DNA of 64,000 bases from Pseudogemmobacter humi (lineage in GTDB: Bacteria; Pseudomonadota; Alphaproteobacteria; Rhodobacterales; Rhodobacteraceae), in the NCBI RefSeq assembly GCF_900609055.1, contig NZ_UXAW01000056.1, positions 1 to 64,000 of the forward strand, read 5' to 3'. The position numbers were made by a program, and so were the translations under genes. The notes beneath the pieces were generated by a model. It was given only the letters and a program-made list of their open reading frames with translations, ran no database searches and had not been told where the DNA came from. Shown here piece after piece: positions 1 to 6,655 of this stretch (position 1 is its first letter; the number at the start of each line of letters is the position of its first letter).

Positions 1-535
1 GCGTTCCACTCCCCTTCGCCCTCGACCCTGATGCCTCCTCGCCGGTTCGCCCGAACCGGTGGCGCTTACCGGCTCGATGTCGATCAGCAGGTGCAGCGGC
101 CATCTGATCCGCGATAGGGGATGTCGACCTTCAGGGTCTTCTGGCGACGGCTCAGCGTGCTGAAGTTTGGCACAGCCCAGTCCAGGTCGATCAACCGCAA
201 CAGGCTCTCGATGAACCCACCTCGCCATGGTCACCCGAACCAGTGGCGTTTCCATGGCTCGATCTGCCTGAGTGCCAGGCCGAACAGCACCTTCATCGTC
301 AGGCAGGTCTGGATCGCGGTATCGCTGTAGTCGGGCTGGCGACCACGCGCGCCGGTCGGCGCCGCCTCCAGGGCATCGCGGGATCGAACCAGATCGTCAG
401 CGAACCACGCCGCCTGAGCGCGTCGTTATAAGCGGACCAGTTCCTGGTCTTGCAGACGGGCGGCGGGGGTTTACCCATGCAGCACAGCTGCCACGCTGGA
501 TTCATAAGATGAAGCCAGCACGATTCGTGTAACAA
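1..535 (-). pseudogene. IS5-family transposase remnant, runs off left edge
   Basis: Read leftward from 535, successive frames give pieces of one IS5-type DDE transposase in the right order: an N-terminal piece with KTRNWSAYNDALRRRGSLTI, then YSDTAIQTCLTMKVLFGLAL (about 335-255), then FSTLSRRQKTLKVDIPYRG (about 165-100), then GIRVEGEGEWNA at the window edge. The frame changes at least twice, so no full protein can be made. GATTCGTGTAACAAAGCCC at 522-540 is a candidate terminal inverted repeat. The element sits where the 5' part of cas5e should be, so its insertion probably helped destroy the CRISPR-Cas locus. The family call is from remembered motifs; the exact IS name is not known. Confidence 0.75.
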
Positions 536-609
536 AGCCCAAGAAGTCCCGTATCCGCTGGTGTTTCGATTATTACGCCTCCGCGCCCGGAGGCCGCCGG
601 GGAGGAGAC

Positions 610-935
610 CGATTAACCAATTGTCTACAGTTCAACCGGCTGACGGCCTTTCCTTCGCTGAACACCACCCTGCGCGGCTACCGTGTCGGTGTGGCCTATG
701 CGGTGGTGCTCTGGCCCGGCCTGGACGGGGCTCGGAGGATCTGACGCAGGCGCTGCGCCGGCCCGCCTGTCTTTCCGGCATCAGGTGGGCGCTGCGGCTC
801 ATCGCCTCGGACGAACCTCTGAGTGCGGACGACATTCAGGACAGCCGCGACGATTTGCCGGTGGAACGTGCGAAATGGCATTTCACGCGACGCTCCGGGT
901 TCATCCGCCGGTCCGTGGCCGAAGGGGCGGCATGA
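610..935 (+). pseudogene. cas5e: cas5e (CasD) C-terminal remnant, type I-E CRISPR-Cas
   Basis: Two frames together give the C-terminal third of a Cas5e protein, the Cascade subunit that holds the 5' handle of the crRNA. Frame one reads SLNTTLRGYRVGVAYAVVLW (about 655-715), matching the family's REYLCDASFTVALW segment. After a frameshift near 735 comes EDLTQALRRPA and the end RDDLPVERAKWHFTRRSGF (stop at 933-935), matching the family's RDEP..LPRQFASREW end. The 5' two thirds are missing, cut off by the IS remnant at the left. Its stop overlaps the cas6e start (ATGA), as in intact I-E operons. Identification rests on both motif and position between IS and cas6e. Confidence 0.65.
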
Positions 936-1440
936 CGCTGTTTCTCTCCCGCGTGAGGCTGCTGCGCAACCCGGCGATCACGATGCTGAAGGCGGTGATC
1001 GACCCGCTGGAAGGCCGTGCCCGCGATCGGCTGCACCACCCGGACCGTGGCCGGATCACGGACCCGCATCATCGCCTGATCTGGGCGCTGTTCGCCGATG
1101 ACCCTGACCGCGGCCGCGATTTCCTCTGGCGTGCCGAGGCACGCGGGCGCTTCCTGATCCTCTCCCTGCGCCCGTCGGCTGCCGTTAGGCCCGGGCTGTT
1201 CCTCCCGCCTGAGGTCAGCTCTTTCGAGCCCGCTCTGCGCCCCGGCGACCAGCCGGGTTTCGTCATGCGTGTCAATGCCGCGCGGACGCGCAGGGCCGCG
1301 CCCGCCGCCCGGGCGCAGCGGGTGGATGTGGGGATGGATGCCCTGCAAGCGCTGCCTTCGGGCCGCGACAGCGACGCCCGGCGCGAAGCCCGGATGGCGG
1401 CGGTGTCGGCCGCGGGCCAGGCCCCTGATATCGGCCTCCT
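932..1440 (+). pseudogene. cas6e: cas6e (CasE) crRNA endonuclease, 3'-truncated
   Basis: The reading frame from the ATG at 932 begins MTLFLSRVRLLRNPAIT and continues with PHHRLIWALFADDPDRGRDF, which matches the Cas6e opening (start, helix with the conserved His, LWxLFPxxPDxxRDFL). VSSFEPALRPGDQPGFVMRV and RVDVGMDALQALPSG also follow the family. In the family this protein cleaves pre-crRNA in the repeat stem. After about 165 codons the match ends. The C-terminal Gly-rich segment (GxGxxKxxGCGLL) is absent, and the next coding trace is the end of cas1. The open frame runs on to 1891 only by chance. A deletion has therefore removed the end of cas6e and nearly all of cas1. Confidence 0.75.
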
Positions 1441-1575
1441 GCACAGCGGCAAGCTGGACATGGCCCCGGATGGCGCCGTGCGGCTGGCCTGCCTCGACCC
1501 GAGCCGCTGCCCGAGGCGCCCGGTCCGGCCGTCGGCGATGACGCGCCCTCGGACGATCAGGGCCACCGCGGATGA
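1441..1575 (+). pseudogene. cas1e: cas1 (type I-E) C-terminal tail, rest deleted
   Basis: In the frame ending at the TGA at 1573-1575 the sequence reads LPEAPGPAVGDDAPSDDQG followed by HRG and stop. This acidic stretch ending in GHRG is the usual very C-terminus of type I-E Cas1, the integrase of spacer acquisition. The stop overlaps the cas2 start (GGATGATG), again as in intact loci. About 280 expected residues of Cas1 including all catalytic residues are missing. The junction with cas6e lies near 1440, give or take some tens of bases. Confidence 0.55.
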
Positions 1576-1853
1576 TGGTGATCGTGATCAGCAGCGGCCC
1601 GCCCCGCCTGCGTGGCCAACTCGCCGCCTCGCTGCCCGAGGTGCGCGCCGGGGTCTTTGTCGGCGACAATCCGGCCCGGACCCGCCGCCGGATCCGGAAG
1701 CAGGTCGAGACCTTGATCGACGGCGGCGATGCGCTGATGATCTGGAAGGCCCCGACCGACCGCGGCTTCGACTTCCAGACCGCTGGCCGCAACCGCCGGA
1801 TGCCGGTCGATTTCGACGGGCTGAATCTGGTTTCATTCTTTCCGCGCGAATAG
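1572..1853 (+). CDS. cas2: Cas2 (type I-E, CasB/YgbF type), intact
   Basis: A 93-residue open frame starting ATGATG. Cas2 bridges Cas1 dimers in the spacer-integration complex. The match to E. coli Cas2 is plain over the full length: PPRLRGQL near residue 10, EVRAGVFVGD near 23-32, GFDFQTAGRNRRMPVDFDGL near 64-83 and LVSFFP at the end. The length equals that of the family. This is the only cas gene still complete here. Since cas1 is deleted, it cannot support integration alone, so it is either a passenger not yet decayed or has another use. The neighbouring cas genes and repeat make the family assignment firm. Confidence 0.9.
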   Translation: MMVIVISSGPPRLRGQLAASLPEVRAGVFVGDNPARTRRRIRKQVETLIDGGDALMIWKAPTDRGFDFQTAGRNRRMPVDFDGLNLVSFFPRE

Positions 1854-1930
1854 CGGAAGGCTCCGCCGGGAGGCCGCAAAGGTCGGTGTGAAATCATAAA
1901 CATCTTTTAAGACAATGGCTTCCGGCAAGA

Positions 1931-1951
1931 TTGTTCCCTGCGGGCGCGGGG
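1931..1951 (+). repeat. degenerate type I-E-like repeat after the cas2 leader
   Basis: TTCCCTGCGGGCGCGGGG at 1934-1951 matches most of the core of the good repeat at 2105-2133 (TCCCCGCGGGTGCGGGG) but has lost the ATGAACCG end. It follows an AT-richer stretch at about 1889-1920 just downstream of cas2, where a leader and first repeat would be expected. The distance to the good repeat is 174 bases, not a multiple of the usual 61, so the array between them must have rearranged if this is real. The GC-rich stretch 1952-2104 shows no other clear repeat. Confidence 0.35.
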
Positions 1952-2104
1952 GGACAGGTTCCCGGCTGGGGGCACGTCCTGCGTGAGGCTGCTCTGGTTT
2001 ATCCGCCCCTTGGTGGCGGCGGGCCGAGCGCGGCGACGCTCCGGCGTCGGGTAGGAGCTTGTGCCTGTCGCCCCGGCGGGTGTGAAGGGATTTGTCGTCT
2101 CATT

Positions 2105-2133
2105 CTGATCCCCGCGGGTGCGGGGATGAACCG
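2105..2133 (+). CRISPR. single type I-E CRISPR repeat (array remnant)
   Basis: The 29 bases have the full architecture of a type I-E repeat: stem CCCCGC, loop GGGT, stem GCGGGG (2110-2125), then ATGAACCG at the 3' end, the hallmark end of this repeat class. It lies on the correct side of cas2. Only this one copy is near consensus. A 10 of 13 base match starts exactly 61 bases later at 2166, but that stretch overlaps the IS3 remnant and is not counted. The array has therefore been reduced to a solo repeat. Confidence 0.65.
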
Positions 2134-2178
2134 TTTGACCCTGGCAGTGACAGGATAAACCTTGCCTGTTCGCCACGG

Positions 2179-2437
2179 CGTGACATCCGGCACTACCTGC
2201 CACAATCGAACGTTTTCCCGCCTCAGGCCATTCATCCATCCGGCGGATCTGTTCCATCTTAAAGCCGCCATCCTCTCTGGGCCAGCGATGGCGGCTCTGC
2301 TTCGTCACTCCCATCCGGCGGCAGGTATCCGCTACCGTTCCGCTCTGGGCCAGAACGATTTCCACTTCATGCCGCTTGCCGGGGATCTCCTCCGGCTTGG
2401 GCTTCCGGGCCGGGCGATTCCTCCTGCGTGGTCCGGC
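2179..2437 (-). pseudogene. IS3-family orfA remnant
   Basis: Minus-strand frames read KPKPEEIPGKRHEVEIVLAQ, then GVTKQSRHRWPREDGGFKME, QIRRMDE and, after a frameshift near 2235, ENVRLWQVVPDVT. This follows the IS3-type OrfA pattern (KPEEIVxKLRQVEVLxxQG, GVTExTYYRWRxEFGGLK, QVKRLKELExENxRLRKAVSDLT), a helix-turn-helix plus leucine zipper. Stops and a frameshift make it non-functional, and no orfB is seen on the left. It ends against the CRISPR repeat region, suggesting insertion into or beside the array. Nothing further is recognised between 2438 and 2513. Confidence 0.65.
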
Positions 2438-2513
2438 CCGGATAGTCGGGGGGCCACTCAGGCGGGGCAGGTCAGCGGTTTGGGCGACCCCCTGCCGCCC
2501 GCGCCCGGGCGCC

Positions 2514-2927
2514 TTATCGTGCGACGGTGACGGTGCAATGCGCGCGCGCCATCACATCGGCCGCGACCGAGCCCAGCATCAGCCGCGACAGGCCGCGCTT
2601 GTCGCCGGTGCCCACCACGATCTGGTCATAGCCGTTGTTCTCGGCATAGCCCGCGATCCCGGCCGCCGCCTCGCGGCTCACGATGTCCACCCGCTTCACC
2701 TCGGCCATGCCATTCGCCGCCGCCAGCGCCACCGCCCGGTCCAGCTTCTCGGCCATCTGCTCGTCGGTCCAGTGGTGGATCACCGGCCCGCGCGCGCCGC
2801 CATGCGCGATGTTCACCACGCAGATCGTCAGCGACGCGCCGAATTTCGACGCCAGTTGCGCGGCGTGAACCACCGCGATGTCGGAATGGTCGGTCCCGTC
2901 CGTCGGGCACAATATCTTCTGGATCAT
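2514..2927 (-). CDS. universal stress protein (UspA family)
   Basis: 137 residues, a single Usp domain of normal length. It starts MIQKILCPTDGTDHS (strand and phosphate-side Asp) and ends with VVGTGDKRGLSRLMLGSVAA and CTVTVAR, the G-x2-G-x9-G-S pattern that binds ATP in the ATP-binding subgroup. It is a cytoplasmic stress protein of unknown partner. Monocistronic: a remnant-rich region lies downstream and a 414-base gap upstream. The call at family level is firm; the specific stress role cannot be read from the sequence. Confidence 0.9.
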   Translation of the reverse strand: MIQKILCPTDGTDHSDIAVVHAAQLASKFGASLTICVVNIAHGGARGPVIHHWTDEQMAEKLDRAVALAAANGMAEVKRVDIVSREAAAGIAGYAENNGYDQIVVGTGDKRGLSRLMLGSVAADVMARAHCTVTVAR

Positions 2928-3341
2928 CAGCGTCCTCCTCTCTGATCAGCGGAGCCGCAAAGCCAACAGGGGCCGCGGCGCGAAACACTCCATCGCCAGG
3001 CTCAGCCAGAAATTGGCAAAGCCAAAACCGGCGCAGACAAAAAGGGTGCTCAGCGAGGGGGCCTCTCTGAGCACCAGATGCTGCACCATCAAAGGGAGTG
3101 CAGACAGCGCAGATAAGATACGGACCGAACTCCCGGGACAACATGTCATTGCGGGATTCGGGGCAATGGTGCCATCTGGCACCATCCGCCGGGCGGGCCG
3201 GGACAGGCCGCGAAGATATCCGGCGACCGCCAGTGCGCCACCGCCTTGCGCCCGCGCAGAGGGCCCGCCTCGGCGAGCAGGTCCGCCCTGGATCCGAGGC
3301 ACAGGAAAAAGGAGCGCATCGCCGGGGATGCGCCCCGTGGT
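2928..3341. other. no recognisable gene between usp and the GcvT-like gene
   Basis: This 414-base stretch holds the usp promoter side and GC-rich sequence. A minus-strand open frame at 2946-3302 ends in a hydrophobic stretch (SLSTLFVCAGFGFANFWLSL) but has an unlikely Arg/Pro-rich start, no clear ribosome binding site and no family I recognise. It could be a decayed membrane protein or chance. Confidence 0.4.
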
Positions 3342-4541
3342 TCACGCCGGCTGGCCGGCCAGGCCGAATTGCGGGATTTCGGTGTCCTGGCCGCGCGGAA
3401 TGCGCTTGTCGGGATCATACATCGGCATCGGCACGATCACCGCCTGCCGGAAGGACAGGTCGCGGCACTGGACCGAGATCTCGCGCGCCTCGGCATCCCC
3501 GGCGCGGTCGAGCCGGATGATGGCGACGCCCGCGTCGTAAAGCGGGCTCCAGGCCGCGGCCGAGACCATACCGATCCGGCGCCCGCCCGCGCGCAATTCG
3601 CCGCCGATCAGCGGCTCGCCGGTGGTGCAGCGCAGTCCGTGGACCCGCACGCCGCGCGGGGCGTTCACCAGTGCTGATTTTCCGATGAAGTCTGATCCGT
3701 CCAGTTTGATGAACGCACCAAGCCCGGCCTCGAACGGATTCATCGTCTCGTCCATGTCCGAGACATTGTTCAGGATCCCGGCCTCGATGCGGCGGATGTC
3801 CATGCTGTCGAGCGCGCAGACCTTCATCCCGAAGGGCTCGCCCGCCTTCAGGATGTGGCGCCAGAGGGCCTCGGGGTCATAGCCCGGCTCGTCCGGCAGG
3901 GTGTAGAATTCCCAGCCCATCTCGGCCGTCCAGCCGGTGCGCGAGAGGATGACCTTCTGCCCGCCCATCACCGCGGTCGCCACGCCGAAATAGCCGAAAG
4001 GCTCGGTCAGCGGGGTGTCGCAGGCGGCGGCCAGCACGTCCATCGCGCGCGGCCCCTGCACCTGCGACACCCAGGAGCGCGGGTCGCTGATCTTCACGTT
4101 CAGCCCCTGGGCATGGGCGACCAGCCAAGAATACACTGGCCCGTCGGCCTGGACATACCAGAAGCGATCCTCTGCCAGCCGCATCAGCACGCCGTCGCAG
4201 AGAATTCCGCCGTCCGGGTAGAGCAGCAGTCCATAGGTGGCGCGCCCCGGTTTCACCTTCGGGATGTCGCGCGCAAAGACCTTGTTGCACAAGGCCAGCG
4301 CGTCCGGCCCCTCGATGGCGATCGGGCGTTCGCCGGTGTCGAACAGGCCTGCGGCCTGGCGCAGAACGCGATAACCGTCGAGCCGGTCAATCTTTTGCGA
4401 GACCGGCATCAGCCGGCCGTTGTAGACGCAGAACTTCGCGCCATTCGCCCGGTGGAGCGCGTGATAGGGCGAGCGTATGATGCCGTAATCCCAGCCCGGT
4501 TCCTCGAAATCCGCCACGACGGTTCTTGTCGGTCCAGCCAT
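3342..4541 (-). CDS. GcvT-like aminomethyltransferase / tetrahydrofolate-dependent demethylase
   Basis: 399 residues from an ATG at 4541 preceded by GGAAGGAAACGG; the open frame extends further upstream but without a binding site. It has the GcvT fold: VFARDIPKVKPGRATYGLLL, then YPDGGILCDGVLMRL (the Asp of GGxxxD binds folate in the family), RTGWTAEMGWEFYTL (RTGYTGExGxE) and GLGAFIKLDGSDFIGKSAL in the C-terminal part. Family members take methyl or methylene groups from glycine, dimethylglycine, sarcosine or sulfonium compounds onto tetrahydrofolate. It stands alone rather than with gcvH/gcvP, so a one-carbon demethylase role in methylated-amine catabolism is more likely than the glycine cleavage system. 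Substrate unknown. Confidence 0.85.
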   Translation of the reverse strand: MAGPTRTVVADFEEPGWDYGIIRSPYHALHRANGAKFCVYNGRLMPVSQKIDRLDGYRVLRQAAGLFDTGERPIAIEGPDALALCNKVFARDIPKVKPGRATYGLLLYPDGGILCDGVLMRLAEDRFWYVQADGPVYSWLVAHAQGLNVKISDPRSWVSQVQGPRAMDVLAAACDTPLTEPFGYFGVATAVMGGQKVILSRTGWTAEMGWEFYTLPDEPGYDPEALWRHILKAGEPFGMKVCALDSMDIRRIEAGILNNVSDMDETMNPFEAGLGAFIKLDGSDFIGKSALVNAPRGVRVHGLRCTTGEPLIGGELRAGGRRIGMVSAAAWSPLYDAGVAIIRLDRAGDAEAREISVQCRDLSFRQAVIVPMPMYDPDKRIPRGQDTEIPQFGLAGQPA

Positions 4542-4859
4542 TCCGTTTCCTTCCCTGCTTTTGCGGTTGCCGCCCACCTGGGGCGCCGAGAGGAAGTCTG
4601 GGCAGGCTTTTCGGCGCGTGTCCATTGACTCTTTTATTACTGTAAAAATATTTCGTTTTGAAGTAATACTGGCCCGGCGCTTTGCCCGTGGGAGCGCGCC
4701 GCCGCCAAGAGGCGGCTGCAAGACAGGAGGAGGGACGGATAGCCACGGTCCATCAGCACGATGAGGCGGGCGAAGCGGCGCCATCGCGGTCCGGGACGCC
4801 CGGGGATGATGTCATCGATGCGCTGGCCCATGCTGAGACCGGCCTGCCGATCACGCTGC
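4542..4859. other. intergenic, promoter region of the GcvT-like gene
   Basis: About 318 bases without a convincing gene. The AT-rich stretch 4630-4670 is the probable promoter and operator of the leftward GcvT-like gene. The rest is GC-rich; a minus-strand open frame at 4637-4831 has no recognisable family. Confidence 0.4.
4635..4668 (-). promoter_or_regulatory. candidate operator upstream of the GcvT-like gene
   Basis: TATTACT at 4635-4641 and its exact reverse complement AGTAATA at 4662-4668 flank an AT-rich centre (GTAAAAATATTTCG). This is the only AT-rich stretch in the region and lies about 95 bases upstream of the ATG at 4541. It suggests a dimeric regulator site overlapping the promoter. 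Seen by eye only. Confidence 0.35.
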
Positions 4860-5325
4860 GCGTTGGTCAGCTTTCGCCCCGGACGCAGTCGGGGGCTCCG
4901 CTCCTCCTGAGCGCGCTGATCCCGATGACGGTGGTGCTGCTGTTCCCAAGGCCGTTTTACGACAATGTGGGCATCTTCCTGGTCATCATCGGCTCACGCT
5001 GGCGCCGATGATCGGTATACAGATCGCCGATGTCTTCGCGCGGCGGCGGGTCGACAGGCTGTGTCTGCCCTCGCTCTGCCGCTACGACGCGCTCTCGCGC
5101 TACTGGTATTCCGGCGGCTACAGCCCGGCGAGGGCATCGCCTTGCTGGCCGGATCGCTCAGCTCTATAGCGGTGCCCGATCCGCTGATCCTTGTTCCGAA
5201 CACCGGACTATTCCAGTATACTGGCGCAATGAGACCGGCGGCCCTGATCGGGAGGCGGCTCACCGCGGCGCGCTGGCGGCGCGAAGAAGGGCGGGGCGCA
5301 AAGGGGCGGGCGACACAGGCGAGGG
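4860..5325 (+). pseudogene. NCS1-family nucleobase/hydantoin permease, C-terminal remnant
   Basis: Across two frames the translation follows the C-terminal third of NCS1 permeases (cytosine, allantoin, hydantoin transporters): VVLLFPRPFYDNVGIFLVII, then after a one-base slip near 4993 APMIGIQIADVFARRRVDRL, RYDALSRYWYSGGYSPGEGI (the family's RYWYxGGxN motif), and DPLILVPNTGLFQYTGA. The N-terminal part and most membrane helices are missing. Its 3' end runs into the XRE regulator start. An NCS1 permease beside an XRE regulator with an extra ligand domain would suggest a lost purine, pyrimidine or hydantoin uptake locus. Confidence 0.6.
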
Positions 5326-6306
5326 ATGATGGCCGGGACCGACGACAAGAGGCTGACCGAGTTCGGACAGGCGGTGCGCGAAAGGCGAAAGGCGCACCGC
5401 CTGCCTCTGCGCGAGCTGGCCGGCCGGGTCGGGATCTCGCCGAGCTATCTTTCCTCGATCGAGGTCGCCCGCAATCCGGCCACCGGGCGGCCGCCGCAGA
5501 TCTCGGCCACCGTGGCCGAGCGGCTGTGCGAGGTGCTGGGGCTGGACTGGATCCCCGCCGCCCGTGCCGAGGGGGCCGCGGGGCATGCTTGCTGCGATCA
5601 CGTCCTGCTCTACCGGCTCGACCGGCGGCGCGATGAGCTGAGCGTTCTGGCGCCGCGGATCTTCGGCGAGCGGGTGGCCGCCTGGCTTTGTATCGAGGAT
5701 CCGGGCGTGAAAGCCGCCGCCGCCGAGGGATTCCACGCCTGGAACTGGCCTTTCAGTGCGGAGCCCTACCCGGATGTGATCCTCGACGGCTCGCGCATCG
5801 TCACCGCGCTGGAACGCGAGGCGATGCAGCGCCGGGACGCGATCGGCGAAGCGCCTTACGGCCTGATCATCGCGGATTGCTCGGCGGTGATGCGGTGGGT
5901 CGTCAACCCCGATGCCGAGATCGATTATGAAGAGGAATGGTGCGCCGCCTCCGATCCGGCGCTGCGCCGGGTGTTCGGGCGGGGCCCGGCGGTGAATGTC
6001 TGCGTCTATCACCAGATGGATATCGAGGTTCTGGCGGGGCGGATCGACGTGCTCGATGCGGTGTTGCGGCTGCTGCGGCACCACGACAGTGTGATCGCGG
6101 TGCGCCCCGACGGCAGCATCCGCGAAGGCACCGCGGCGATCATGGCGATTCTGGAAGAGAACCGGCCCGCCGGGATCTCGACCTCGGTCTGGCGCACCTT
6201 CGCCGCCGCGCTGGCGTCGAGCCAGGACATGCCGGGCGATCAGCCCGGGGGTGTGCCGTCCCGCCACGGCCCGCGCGCGGGCGGCGGCGCGGCGCCCGGG
6301 ATCTGA
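5326..6306 (+). CDS. XRE-family transcriptional regulator with C-terminal sensor region
   Basis: 326 residues. An XRE/Cro helix-turn-helix spans about residues 10-65, with ELAGRVGISPSYLSSIEVAR as the recognition unit. The rest (about 85-300) is a putative ligand-binding region with an acidic stretch (VVNPDAEIDYEEEWCAASD) and no family I can name. It starts right at the end of the NCS1 permease remnant, so it may once have regulated it. It is divergent in function from the leftward genes at 6.6-9.1 kb and there is no obvious partner. The C-terminal end is Gly/Ala/Pro-rich and may be frayed. Confidence 0.8.
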   Translation: MMAGTDDKRLTEFGQAVRERRKAHRLPLRELAGRVGISPSYLSSIEVARNPATGRPPQISATVAERLCEVLGLDWIPAARAEGAAGHACCDHVLLYRLDRRRDELSVLAPRIFGERVAAWLCIEDPGVKAAAAEGFHAWNWPFSAEPYPDVILDGSRIVTALEREAMQRRDAIGEAPYGLIIADCSAVMRWVVNPDAEIDYEEEWCAASDPALRRVFGRGPAVNVCVYHQMDIEVLAGRIDVLDAVLRLLRHHDSVIAVRPDGSIREGTAAIMAILEENRPAGISTSVWRTFAAALASSQDMPGDQPGGVPSRHGPRAGGGAAPGI

Positions 6307-6655
6307 GCTTTCCGGGGGCGGAGGGCCTGACCGTCCGGCTTTCCGGGGATCGGGAGCGCGCGATTTCGCGGCGGACAGGCGGCCCGGCAGGTTTATGCCC
6401 CGGTGTGGCGGGCGCCCGTTTTTCCGCGCACTCCCCGGGCTGTGGAGGGAAATCCTGCCGCACGGACCGGGGGGCGATCCCTGGCCGCACGAGGGCAGGG
6501 CGGATGTCTCGCCGGTCAGACCAGGGAAACTCCGACCGGCGGCGGGATGGCAAGGGCCTTCCGGAAAGCGCCGCATGGCTTTCTGTGCTCCGGGGCGTCA
6601 GCGGTGGGCCACATGGGCGGGCGAGGGCGCGCGGGCCAAGGGACGCGACCGGGAG
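6307..6655. other. 349 bases without a recognisable gene
   Basis: Convergent gap between the XRE regulator and the aminotransferase. GC-rich, with several open frames on both strands that are Arg/Pro/Gly-rich and look like non-coding high-GC sequence. No T-run terminator was found. Confidence 0.5.

Noticed and set aside
683-1891. 402-codon plus-strand frame as a single protein
   Set aside because: It is a chimera of upstream junk, the cas6e remnant and out-of-frame cas1/cas2 sequence.
1995-2028. Inverted repeat-like stretch (GGTTTATCC ... GGCGGCGGG) resembling a CRISPR repeat in the other direction
   Set aside because: Match limited to one arm and out of phase; likely chance in GC-rich sequence.
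2166-2194. Second CRISPR repeat exactly one unit after the good repeat
   Set aside because: Only the first 13 bases match and the rest overlaps coding homology to the IS3 orfA remnant, so it is not listed as a repeat.
2946-3302. 118-codon minus-strand open frame ending in a hydrophobic segment
   Set aside because: Start region is Arg/Pro-rich and unlikely; no family and no ribosome binding site.
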